Shown in pieces: positions 26,271-33,868 of a DNA stretch of 64,000 nucleotides; the first letter of the stretch is position 1, and every line of letters begins with the position of its first letter. A program made the position numbers and the translations under genes. This stretch comes from Chitinophagales bacterium (GTDB lineage: Bacteria > Bacteroidota > Bacteroidia > Chitinophagales > UBA8649): positions 1-64,000 of the forward strand of contig JACJYS010000006.1 in NCBI GenBank assembly GCA_020635995.1, given 5' to 3'. Under the pieces are notes generated by a model, which had not been told where the DNA came from, searched no databases, and saw only the letters and a list, made by a program, of their open reading frames with translations.

Positions 26271-27917
26271 TTATTTTGAAACTATAAGTTTCTTAGTAGC
26301 TTTTCCTTTTTGATTTTCAAGCTGTATTAAATAAACTCCTGTATTAAATTTACTTAAGTTTATTTCTGTTGTTTGCATAAATTGAGCTTGATAAACTTTT
26401 TTGCCAAGCATATTATATATAGAAACGGTTGTGCTTTCATTTATATTTTTCAAGCTGATGCTCACTTTATCTTTTGCAGGATTAGGTGCAACTACTATAG
26501 ATGAAGAAGGTATTTCTTTAATACCCGTTAATACTTGATAATAAACTTTAGCCGTACTACATTGAGTAGGATCTATATCATTACAAACTTGGTATGTTAA
26601 ACTATCTACACCTATAAAATTATTTACAGGACTATAAGATATTTCTCCACTTACCACACTTGCTGTTCCATTTAACGGTAAAACAATTATAGCTAAATTA
26701 GTAAAGCAATTATCATCATTGGCTAAAGGATCAAAAGTACTTGTTGTATTTTGATCTAAAGTTCTGTTATCATTATAAGCTTCGCACAATGGCGGTGCAG
26801 TAACTTCTATAAACCAAGAAGCGGTATCGCAAGCTCCTCCGCTATTACATATATAATAGGTAACCACATCTGTACCCACAAAACCACTATTAGGCGTATA
26901 ATCTAATTCATTGCCACTGCCATTTGTAGCTGTTCCATTTTGCCCAGAAGTTATAATTACAGGTGCATTGCCCGATGGGTCGCAATTTACATCATTTAAA
27001 GTAACATCTAAAGTAGCTGTCTCTACATTTGAAATTGTTGAATTATCATTAACAGCACTTGGTGGGAATACCGAAGCATCTAAGGTATCTAAAGATAAAT
27101 TATCAACAAATAAAACAGAGCCATCTACACCTGTATAATTTGAATTTACACTAAAATTTCCTCCTGTAAAAGAAGCATCTAAATTGCTTGAACAAAATAA
27201 TGTAACAATAGTATCCGGCATATCGCAACTTGAATATTCTAAGTCAACATCAAAACTTGTCCATATAGAAGTAGAAGGCAAACGCTTAATGGCATAAGCT
27301 ACTACTACTCTATTTTTAATAGCTCCGGTAACAACCAAAGCAGAGTCGCCAGATAAACCATCGTATTTATACATACCGCTTAATGTACCGGGTCTAAAAT
27401 CTATTGGTTGCCCTGTACCGTTATATGAAAAAGGATCTAAGCTACTCAAGCTAGTGGAGTTTACTAATTGGTCTGCAAATGCATTAACATCTAAATTAAA
27501 AACACCACTTACCATCATACCCGGAGCTACATTAGTTACTGAAGTATCAAAAGTAAAACCAAATGCTGTAGCTGTAACCTTAATTTTTATTGTCTTAGAT
27601 TCTAATCTTGTAGAAAAAGTTCCATCAACAGCGTCTGTTGATTGCGTTACTAATTCTACATCAGGATCATTAGTTGCAGGATAAACCACACTTTCAGTTT
27701 TTGTCAATTGATTTAACGAAGACCAATGTGTTAAATCATTATAAGTAAATTGTGGATCATCAATTTCATAATCAACTGACATACCACTAATATTAGCAGT
27801 ACCTTGTACATGTATTTGATTAGTTTTTGTTGTCCAACTCTCTAAACTTGGGTCAACTGTTTGGGCTTTTACTGCTATTGCAAAAGCGATAAAAAATAAA
27901 ATGTAAATTTTTCTCAT
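26271..27917 (-). CDS. Secreted PCMD-like protein with two Ig-like domains and T9SS sorting domain
   Basis: The 548-residue protein has a signal peptide (IAFAIAVKAQ). Residues ~20-280 have the pattern of the putative carbohydrate metabolism domain (PCMD): SLESWTTKTN, THWSSLNQLT, DGTFSTRLESKTI, then a hydrophobic-beta region ending in VDNLSLDTL. Two Big_9/cadherin-like repeats follow (~290-375 and ~380-465), each with ND(N/D)-type starts and TYYICN/TYQVCN ends. A type A T9SS domain starts near VVAPNPAKDKVSISL and ends with KKLIVSK. It is exported to the cell surface; carbohydrate binding is possible but not shown. It lies 25 bases after a lipoprotein gene and is probably coexpressed with it. 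Confidence 0.82.
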   Translation of the reverse strand: MRKIYILFFIAFAIAVKAQTVDPSLESWTTKTNQIHVQGTANISGMSVDYEIDDPQFTYNDLTHWSSLNQLTKTESVVYPATNDPDVELVTQSTDAVDGTFSTRLESKTIKIKVTATAFGFTFDTSVTNVAPGMMVSGVFNLDVNAFADQLVNSTSLSSLDPFSYNGTGQPIDFRPGTLSGMYKYDGLSGDSALVVTGAIKNRVVVAYAIKRLPSTSIWTSFDVDLEYSSCDMPDTIVTLFCSSNLDASFTGGNFSVNSNYTGVDGSVLFVDNLSLDTLDASVFPPSAVNDNSTISNVETATLDVTLNDVNCDPSGNAPVIITSGQNGTATNGSGNELDYTPNSGFVGTDVVTYYICNSGGACDTASWFIEVTAPPLCEAYNDNRTLDQNTTSTFDPLANDDNCFTNLAIIVLPLNGTASVVSGEISYSPVNNFIGVDSLTYQVCNDIDPTQCSTAKVYYQVLTGIKEIPSSSIVVAPNPAKDKVSISLKNINESTTVSIYNMLGKKVYQAQFMQTTEINLSKFNTGVYLIQLENQKGKATKKLIVSK

Positions 27918-27942
27918 AATTATATTTTTTTGTTAGTTAATA

Positions 27943-28812
27943 TTATTCTATAGTTGCTTTTAATCCTCTAGTTCCCATATCTACAACTGTTTCTTCTGTT
28001 GGCTCGTACTTCCCGTCAGGATTGGTATCTTGCCATTCAAAACTATTATTGGTAGTTATAGCTACGTTTACTACTATATCTTCTGTTTCATTTCCTGTTA
28101 TTTCTAATGGTGTTTCAAATGCTCCTGTAACTAAACAAGAACCCAACGGAATTGGCGAAACATCATCTAAAGGATTTGGAACGGTGGTAGCCGGAGATTG
28201 CCCTGTTATAGTAGTTGGCACAGGATTTCCAACGTGAAAGCCCCAATATCCTTGCATTTTATTGTCGTTTACACTTATAGTTTCTCCACCTACGGTATAA
28301 TCTTTTATGTAGGTTCTAAATCCTACAAAAGAAGCTATTTCTCCATTTAGTTCAAATAAACCATAAGTAGGATCATTGTATATAAAATCTACATTATAGT
28401 TTTGGTAGCCTATTGAGTTTCTTAAATAGGTGTACGTACCCGGTTGTATTTCACTTAAAGGAATTTTTACTAACACTTCGCCATCACTCACTAATTTTTC
28501 TTTATCAAAATCAATAGCCAATTCTCCGTTTACAGTAACATCTTCGCCTTTATAAATTACGGTACTTGTAGTAGGCAATGAAACTACATAATTAATTAAT
28601 TCTATAGAATGAACGCCCAATTTATTAAAAGCTGGTGTTTGTGCAGCATTTCCAGCAGGAATTACGGCTGGTTCGCCAAAATTATCTAATCTTTCTCCAT
28701 TAGGGTCTAAAGTATATTTAAACACTAACATCGGTTCTGTTTCTTCTGTTTTATCCTTACAGCTGGTTATTAAAACTAAAACTGCGAATATCATTATAGA
28801 TGTAAATCTCAT
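27943..28812 (-). CDS. Lipoprotein of unknown function, partner of the PCMD-like protein
   Basis: The 289-residue protein has a clear lipoprotein signal, LVLITSC (Cys18). The mature part is a beta-rich domain (LVFKYTLDPNGERLDNFGEP, HSIELINYVVSLP, GELAIDFDKE, PLSEIQPGTYTYLR). The first part faintly recalls MbnP-like lipoproteins, which begin with a core beta strand and a long substrate loop, but the resemblance is too weak to call. It starts the transcript that continues into the T9SS PCMD-like gene and diverges from ahpC. Function not recognised. Confidence 0.75.
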   Translation of the reverse strand: MRFTSIMIFAVLVLITSCKDKTEETEPMLVFKYTLDPNGERLDNFGEPAVIPAGNAAQTPAFNKLGVHSIELINYVVSLPTTSTVIYKGEDVTVNGELAIDFDKEKLVSDGEVLVKIPLSEIQPGTYTYLRNSIGYQNYNVDFIYNDPTYGLFELNGEIASFVGFRTYIKDYTVGGETISVNDNKMQGYWGFHVGNPVPTTITGQSPATTVPNPLDDVSPIPLGSCLVTGAFETPLEITGNETEDIVVNVAITTNNSFEWQDTNPDGKYEPTEETVVDMGTRGLKATIE

Positions 28813-28885
28813 TTTTTTAAAATAATTTAATGTTTAGTGAACAAAAATTTTGCCAATTGAGTTAATAGTAGTGCAAGTTACTTAG

Positions 28886-28893
28886 TAACTTTG
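28886..28893 (+). promoter_or_regulatory. -7 box TAACTTTG of ahpC
   Basis: This is an exact TANNTTTG match. A frame open from GTG at 28893 overlaps this box, so the real start of the peroxiredoxin is the ATG at 28938, 44 bases downstream. Confidence 0.6.
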
Positions 28894-28937
28894 TGTTATC
28901 AAAATATTATTTAATTAAATCAGAAAAAAAATACGAT

Positions 28938-29567
28938 ATGGGACTAGTAGGAAAAAAAGCTCCAATTTTTAAAGCAACAGCCGTAGTAAACGGTGGTGAT
29001 TTCAATGAAGATTTTTCATTAGAACAATACATAGGTAAAAAGAAAGTAGTTTTCTTTTTCTATCCTATGGATTTTACATTTGTTTGTCCAACTGAAATTT
29101 TAGCCTTTCAAGAAAAATTAGCTGAATTTGAAAAAAGAGGCGTAGCCGTTGTAGGTTGCTCTGTAGATTCACATTTCTCACACTGGGCGTGGTTAAACAC
29201 ACCAAAAGATAAAGGTGGTATTCAAAGTGTTAAATATCCGTTAGTGGCAGATTTTGACAAAACAATTTCAATGAACTATGGTGTTTTAGCAGGAGAATAC
29301 AACTGGGATGAAGATGGCAATTGGGTTTTTGAAGGCTCGCCAGTAGCATATAGAGGTTTGTTTTTAATAGATGAAGACGGTGTAGTTCGTCATGAATTAA
29401 TTAACGATTTACCTTTAGGTAGAAATGTAAACGAAGCACTAAGAGTAATAGATGCTTTAGCTCACAACCAAAAATATGGCGAAGTTTGCCCAGCCAACTG
29501 GAATGAAGGCGATGATGCTATGACCGCTTCTGCTGACGGTGTAGCCGATTATTTATCTAAACATTAA
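28938..29567 (+). CDS. ahpC: Typical 2-Cys peroxiredoxin (AhpC/Prx1)
   Basis: The 209-residue thiol peroxidase removes H2O2 and organic peroxides. The peroxidatic Cys50 sits in DFTFVCPTE, and the resolving Cys184 in GEVCPANW near the C-terminus, as in typical 2-Cys enzymes. The C-terminal YF-type tail is replaced by VADYLSKH. The start at 28938 (MGLVGKKAPIF) follows from the promoter position and family alignment. No ahpF lies beside it, so it probably takes electrons from thioredoxin. It is followed by a strong terminator and is transcribed alone. Confidence 0.96.
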   Translation: MGLVGKKAPIFKATAVVNGGDFNEDFSLEQYIGKKKVVFFFYPMDFTFVCPTEILAFQEKLAEFEKRGVAVVGCSVDSHFSHWAWLNTPKDKGGIQSVKYPLVADFDKTISMNYGVLAGEYNWDEDGNWVFEGSPVAYRGLFLIDEDGVVRHELINDLPLGRNVNEALRVIDALAHNQKYGEVCPANWNEGDDAMTASADGVADYLSKH

Positions 29568-29583
29568 TAATTAAAAAGTGAAG

Positions 29584-29615
29584 TTCCGAGTGGCTGTGCC
29601 GCTCGGAATTTTTTT
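29584..29615 (+). terminator. Terminator of ahpC
   Basis: The stem TTCCGAGTGGC with GCCGCTCGGAA (one G-T pair) has a three-base loop and is followed by TTTTTTT. It is 16 bases after the ahpC stop and just before the metallophosphoesterase ATG. Confidence 0.85.
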
Positions 29616-29617
29616 GT

Positions 29618-30850
29618 ATGAAATCTATCTTATTTTTTGCCTCTTTTGTAGTGTTTATTGCTACTGTAGATTTTTATGCTTACCAAGCTATAAAAACTTT
29701 TTTTGACCAAAATTCTAAAACAGGAAACATAATAAAAATATTTTATTGGTCTATTCCTTTGTTTTTAATTTTAACTATTATTTTTATAAGTACCCAAGGC
29801 TACCAAAATACACCTTTGTGGGTAAAAAGAACCGCAGGAGGATTATTCTTTTTTGGTTTATTGGCTAAGTTCTTCATTATATTTTGGCTTTTTGGCGAAG
29901 ATATTTACAGAGTTTCTACCTTTTTATTTCAAAAAGTGTTTGGAAATGGCGAAGCAACTTTTGCCGATAGAAGGAAATTTATAAGCCGTATGTCGTTAAT
30001 TTCAGCTTTAGCTCCCATAGGTATTTTAACGTATGGAGTAGTTAAAAATGCTTATAATTATAAGTTTTACAATCAAAAAATTAAAATACCCAACTTACCC
30101 GAAAATTTTAAAGGCAAAAAAATAATTCAACTTTCTGATATACATGCCGGCACCTTTAACAAAACTGCTCCAATAGAAAAAGTAGTAGCAGAAATAAATA
30201 AACTGCAACCCGACTATATCTTCTTTACTGGCGATTTAGTAAATGATTTAGCTACAGAAATGGATGATTATCTTCCTATTTTTAAAAAGTTAGAAGCTAA
30301 ATATGGCATTTACAGCATTTTAGGAAATCACGATTATGGCGATTACGCTTTTGGTCCGCACGATTCCCCCGAAAAAACAGCCAATTTTAATGCTTTTTTA
30401 CAAGTGCATAAAAAATTGGGTTGGGATTTAATGCGAAACGAAAATAGACGCCTTGAAATAGACGGACAAAGTATAGGACTAATAGGTGTAGAAAACTACA
30501 GCGAAGGTGGAAGATTTGTAAGCTATGGCGATTTAGCTAAAGCATATAAAGGTATAGAAAACGAAGCTACAAAAATATTACTAAGCCACGATCCCAGCCA
30601 TTGGGATGCCGTTATAAATAAAAATTTCAAAGATATTGATTTAACATTATCGGGACACACACACGGTTTTCAATTTGGAGTAGAAACCAAATGGCTGAAA
30701 TGGAGCCCTTCGCAATATACTTATAAGCAATGGGCGGGTTTGTACCAAAAAGAGAAGCAACAAATATATGTAAACAGAGGCTTTGGAAACTTAGGCTACC
30801 CCGGCAGAATAGGTATTTTGCCCGAAGTAACAGTTATTGAGTTGGCTTGA
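29618..30850 (+). CDS. Membrane-bound metallophosphoesterase (YkuE/YaeI-like)
   Basis: The 410-residue protein has four hydrophobic segments in the first ~150 residues, the last before a RRKFISRMSLI stretch that resembles a Tat-like twin-Arg site. The calcineurin-like phosphoesterase domain has all metal-binding motifs: LSDIHAG (~171), FTGDLVND (~200), LGNHDYGD (~234) and SGHTHG (~345). YkuE/YaeI-type enzymes of this architecture act on phospholipid head groups or UDP-diacylglucosamine-like substrates; the actual substrate here is open. It starts right after the ahpC terminator, yet no clear promoter motif was found, so read-through or an unlisted promoter is possible. Confidence 0.87.
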   Translation: MKSILFFASFVVFIATVDFYAYQAIKTFFDQNSKTGNIIKIFYWSIPLFLILTIIFISTQGYQNTPLWVKRTAGGLFFFGLLAKFFIIFWLFGEDIYRVSTFLFQKVFGNGEATFADRRKFISRMSLISALAPIGILTYGVVKNAYNYKFYNQKIKIPNLPENFKGKKIIQLSDIHAGTFNKTAPIEKVVAEINKLQPDYIFFTGDLVNDLATEMDDYLPIFKKLEAKYGIYSILGNHDYGDYAFGPHDSPEKTANFNAFLQVHKKLGWDLMRNENRRLEIDGQSIGLIGVENYSEGGRFVSYGDLAKAYKGIENEATKILLSHDPSHWDAVINKNFKDIDLTLSGHTHGFQFGVETKWLKWSPSQYTYKQWAGLYQKEKQQIYVNRGFGNLGYPGRIGILPEVTVIELA

Positions 30851-30899
30851 TTAGAAAGATAATTTTTTAGACGATTAGATATATAGACGACAATAATAT

Positions 30900-31049
30900 T
30901 TACTCTTTAACAAATCTATAGTAGTAGGTTATTCCTTTTTTTGTTGTAAGTGTAAGAATATACGCTCCCGATTGTAAATCCATTACATTTATTTTGTTTA
31001 ATTCTTGTTCTTCAGAAAGTATGGACTTTACAATGTAAATGCCATATTC
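30900..31049 (-). pseudogene. Remnant of a T9SS C-terminal sorting domain
   Basis: On the minus strand, an open frame of 49 codons without a start reads GIYIVKSILSEEQELNKINV, then MDLQSGAYILTLTTKKGITY and YYRFVKE before a stop at 30900-30902. This is the second half of a type A T9SS domain (…INVMDLQSGAYILTL…, ending with a basic strand). The frame is closed upstream by TAG at 31050-31052, inside the sequence TACCGATTAGGAATAT, which equals the first 16 bases of the ~128-bp hairpin repeat family. So a secreted-protein gene was lost here and the break coincides with a repeat end. Confidence 0.75.
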
Positions 31050-31062
31050 CTAATCGGTACAA

Positions 31063-32070
31063 CTACGCCACCAATGTTAAACAAGCAATACCAATTACAT
31101 AAACTATTACTGCAATCCATGAATCTAAACCCATGCCTAAGTATCGTTTTTTACTATGCAAAGCCATACCTATCATATATACGCTACATAGAATAATAGA
31201 AAGAGAGGTCAAATAAATATCGGAATGTTCAGCATCTGGCAATAAAGTAAAATGGTTTAAAAAAGATGCTATTAAAAACAGTACGGGAAGGAACGTATTT
31301 CCACCAAAAATATCACTTATTATAGGTTGATAATTCCGTTGTTTCACAAAAGCTAAACCACCCGATATTTCGGGCAAACTGGTAACGAAAGCCAAAATAG
31401 TAGCACCAAAAATTACCCCATTCATGTGAAATTTATCTGCTAGTAAATCGCTGGTATGCCCCAATAAATAACCGAAAACAAAAATGGCAGAGCCAAAAAT
31501 AAAAAGTAAAACAAGTGCTTTTTTCTTGGTAAATTTTGTTGATAGCTCTTTAATTTCTTTCTCATTCTCTTTTGATGCTTTTTGTTTGCTTTTGTGCAAA
31601 AGATAAAGACTAAATAACCAAGCGAAACCAATAAATAATTCTGCTACGGGAAAATTGGGGGAAAGTTTACTTTTATTGAATTGCGTGCCTAAAATTACCA
31701 TAGCTAAAATAGCTGTTAAAAACAAACCCTGCATTATAGAAATAATAGGGCTTACCAAAGAAGTAAGTGGCAATTTATCTCTTTTTCTTGCTGCAAAATC
31801 AAAAAGACTAAGCAACAGTGTTTGCATGGCAATTCCCCCAAGTATATTTCCTATGGCTAATGACGTATCTTTTTGCATAACACCTTGCACTACTATAGAT
31901 AATTCGGGAAGATTAGTAGCTATAGATAAAATAATTGTACCGCCAAAAGCAGCCCCCAACTTATAAGCATCATCAATATAATCAACTACGTCCGATAATT
32001 TATTGGAACAATACCAAATAATAGTAGCCGATATTAAAAATACAAGTATAAGAATAGGCGTACTTTGCAT
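31063..32070 (-). CDS. CaCA-family sodium/calcium exchanger-like transporter
   Basis: The 335-residue protein has ten or so membrane helices and the two alpha repeats of the cation/Ca2+ antiporter superfamily: GGTIILSIATNLPELSI (about residues 43-60) and GATILAFVTSLPEISGG (about 222-240), each with the conserved Asn/Thr-x-x-PE ion-binding segment. A charged cytosolic loop (SKQKASKENEKEIKEL) joins the halves. It would exchange Ca2+ or another cation for Na+ or H+ across the inner membrane. Its promoter box TATCTTTG is at 32086-32093. The exact ion is not known. Confidence 0.9.
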   Translation of the reverse strand: MQSTPILILVFLISATIIWYCSNKLSDVVDYIDDAYKLGAAFGGTIILSIATNLPELSIVVQGVMQKDTSLAIGNILGGIAMQTLLLSLFDFAARKRDKLPLTSLVSPIISIMQGLFLTAILAMVILGTQFNKSKLSPNFPVAELFIGFAWLFSLYLLHKSKQKASKENEKEIKELSTKFTKKKALVLLFIFGSAIFVFGYLLGHTSDLLADKFHMNGVIFGATILAFVTSLPEISGGLAFVKQRNYQPIISDIFGGNTFLPVLFLIASFLNHFTLLPDAEHSDIYLTSLSIILCSVYMIGMALHSKKRYLGMGLDSWIAVIVYVIGIACLTLVA

Positions 32071-32085
32071 AGGGTTTATTTATTG

Positions 32086-32093
32086 CAAAGATA
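32086..32093 (-). promoter_or_regulatory. -7 box TATCTTTG of the cation exchanger gene
   Basis: This is an exact TANNTTTG match on the minus strand, 15 bases before the ATG at 32070. Confidence 0.55.
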
Positions 32094-32141
32094 TTGTTTT
32101 GCTTGTAATTGGAAAATTCGGTATATATATTAGATAGGTAT

Positions 32142-33377
32142 CTATTTCTTCAAAATATTCCTAATCCTCTCATACAAAGGCGGATGCGAGTAATGAATAA
32201 ATACATACCACGGATGTGGTGTTAAATTACTTAAATGTTTTTTAGATAATTTTTTTAAGGAACTTATAAGAGCTTGTCCGCTGTAGGTAGTTTTGGCAAA
32301 ATTATCTGCCTCAAATTCATTTTTTCGGGACAATAGATTCATAAAAATTCCCAAAATCATAGAGATAGGTGCGTAAAGTAATGAAAAAGCTATAAAGCTA
32401 ATATGGAAACTATTTTCGCTGACGCCAAGTGCCGCAACTAAAGCATCACTTTTTGACAGCCAAGCAAACAAAAAGAATAATACGGCAATTTGAATAATAC
32501 TTATTGCCATACTCTTTTTTATGTGATTCATTTTGTAGTGCCCTACTTCATGAGCCAAAACAGCCGTTAGCTCTTCATCGGTGTTATTTGCTATTAAAGT
32601 ATCGTACAGTACAATGGCTTTTGTTTTGCCCATACCACTAAAAAAAGCGTTGGCTTTACTGGAGCGTTTAGAGCCGTCTATCACAAAAATATTCTTTAAA
32701 GGAAAATGTACTTTTTTTGCATAGTTTTCAATATTTTCTCTTAAACTGCCATCTTCTAAAGGCGTTAATTTATTAAAAATAGGTACAATTAAAGTGGTAT
32801 AAAATGTAGCAAAAAACAACGAAAAAGTACTTACTATAATCCATGCTATCCACCAAAAATTATTTCCCATTTTGTAGTAAGCCCACGATAAAGCTCCCAA
32901 TAGGATACCGCCTACAATGGCACTTAAAATTATACCTTTAAAAAAATCTAAAATAAAAGTTTTAGGCGTTGTTTTGTTAAATCCAAATTTTTCTTCTACA
33001 ACAAATGTATTGTATATACCAAAAGGTAAGTTAATAAGCATGGTGGCTAGAACTAAAATGGCAAAGAAAACTAAAGCCTGCAATATTTGATTTTGAGTTA
33101 TGGCTTTTGCCCAACCATCCACCAAGGCAAAACCATTGAAAAACAACATAGCTAATGCAACCGCCAAACTAACTGTACCCGAAATTAAAGCCACTTTGCC
33201 TTTAGTTTGAGCATATCTTTTAGCTTTTTCATATTCCTGCTCATCAAAAAGGTCGGCAACTTCTTTGGGCCTGGGACTATCCCAACTTTTAGCATTCAAA
33301 TAATCCAGTACTTTATTGAAAATAAATTCAAAAACAATAATAAGTACAATGATAATAAAGATAGTGTTTGGGTTCAT
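32142..33377 (-). CDS. M48 family (Ste24-like) membrane metalloprotease
   Basis: From the ATG at 33377 the protein has 411 residues. The upstream ATG at 33386 lies inside the promoter -7 box and is rejected. The protein has about seven hydrophobic helices, the zinc motif HEVGHYKMNH around residue 273 and the third ligand segment NEFEADNFA about 80 residues later, in the order seen in Ste24/CAAX protease family members. The N-terminal half matches the M48 N-terminal Peptidase_M48_N region (PFGIYNTFVVEEKFGFNKTT). It probably removes damaged or misassembled membrane proteins. It has its own promoter, which is almost leaderless. Confidence 0.94.
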   Translation of the reverse strand: MNPNTIFIIIVLIIVFEFIFNKVLDYLNAKSWDSPRPKEVADLFDEQEYEKAKRYAQTKGKVALISGTVSLAVALAMLFFNGFALVDGWAKAITQNQILQALVFFAILVLATMLINLPFGIYNTFVVEEKFGFNKTTPKTFILDFFKGIILSAIVGGILLGALSWAYYKMGNNFWWIAWIIVSTFSLFFATFYTTLIVPIFNKLTPLEDGSLRENIENYAKKVHFPLKNIFVIDGSKRSSKANAFFSGMGKTKAIVLYDTLIANNTDEELTAVLAHEVGHYKMNHIKKSMAISIIQIAVLFFLFAWLSKSDALVAALGVSENSFHISFIAFSLLYAPISMILGIFMNLLSRKNEFEADNFAKTTYSGQALISSLKKLSKKHLSNLTPHPWYVFIHYSHPPLYERIRNILKK

Positions 33378-33383
33378 AGCATA

Positions 33384-33391
33384 CAAACTTA
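33384..33391 (-). promoter_or_regulatory. -7 box TAAGTTTG overlapping the upstream ATG of the M48 gene
   Basis: This exact TANNTTTG match overlaps an ATG at 33386. The next in-frame ATG at 33377 is six bases past the box, so transcription would start at or next to that codon. It decides the start. Confidence 0.6.
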
Positions 33392-33451
33392 CGAATAATG
33401 TACATATACTCCAACTACTATGCTTAGCATCCTAAGTGGGTAAAAGTTACA

Positions 33452-33780
33452 GATTGCCTGCTGCCTACTTGTGGTAGGTTTCGCTCGTGCTCCTATCGGT
33501 TCGTCTTTGCAAACGGAGTGAAGCAATCTGTAAATTTTACTAATGGTTTATACCAAACATAATCTTTAGTTTGCTTCGTTCGTGCCTCACTCGCAAAGAC
33601 GTGCTTGTGTTGGTGTTCGGTTTGCTATGACTTGCAAGGTTTGCTTCGCTCGTACCTCACTCGCAAAGACGTGCATTGGTTTTATTCGTGCCACGACTTG
33701 GAGTCGTGGCACGAATACGGTACTTGCAAAGACGTGCTCGTATCGGTTCGTCTTTGCGAACGGAGTGAAGCAATCTATTT
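33452..33780. repeat. Cluster of GATTGC...GCAATC palindromic repeats
   Basis: Two or three large imperfect palindromes lie side by side: AGATTGCC (33452) ... GAAGCAATCT (ending ~33530), and from ~33570 pieces of GCTTCGTTCGTGCCTCACTC-GCAAAGACG ending GAAGCAATCT at ~33778. At 33684-33716 sits a perfect 15-bp stem ATTCGTGCCACGACT with AGTCGTGGCACGAAT and loop TGG. Related copies are at 40971-41045, 50402-50541, 51170-51237 and 52019-52095. Short open frames in the segment arise only from the repeat. Confidence 0.7.
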
Positions 33781-33810
33781 GGTTTGGAAAAACGTGCTTT
33801 ACCCTTCAAA

Positions 33811-33839
33811 GCCTTGGTGCGTGTCTCACGCACCAAGGC
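33811..33839 (-). terminator. Perfect hairpin after the giant metalloprotease gene
   Basis: The 13-bp stem GCCTTGGTGCGTG with CACGCACCAAGGC has a three-base loop, 30 bases past the stop at 33869. There is only a short T run on the minus strand, so it is either a terminator or another palindromic repeat. Confidence 0.5.
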
Positions 33840-33868
33840 TTAGATATACTCTTTTAAGGACTTTCCCA

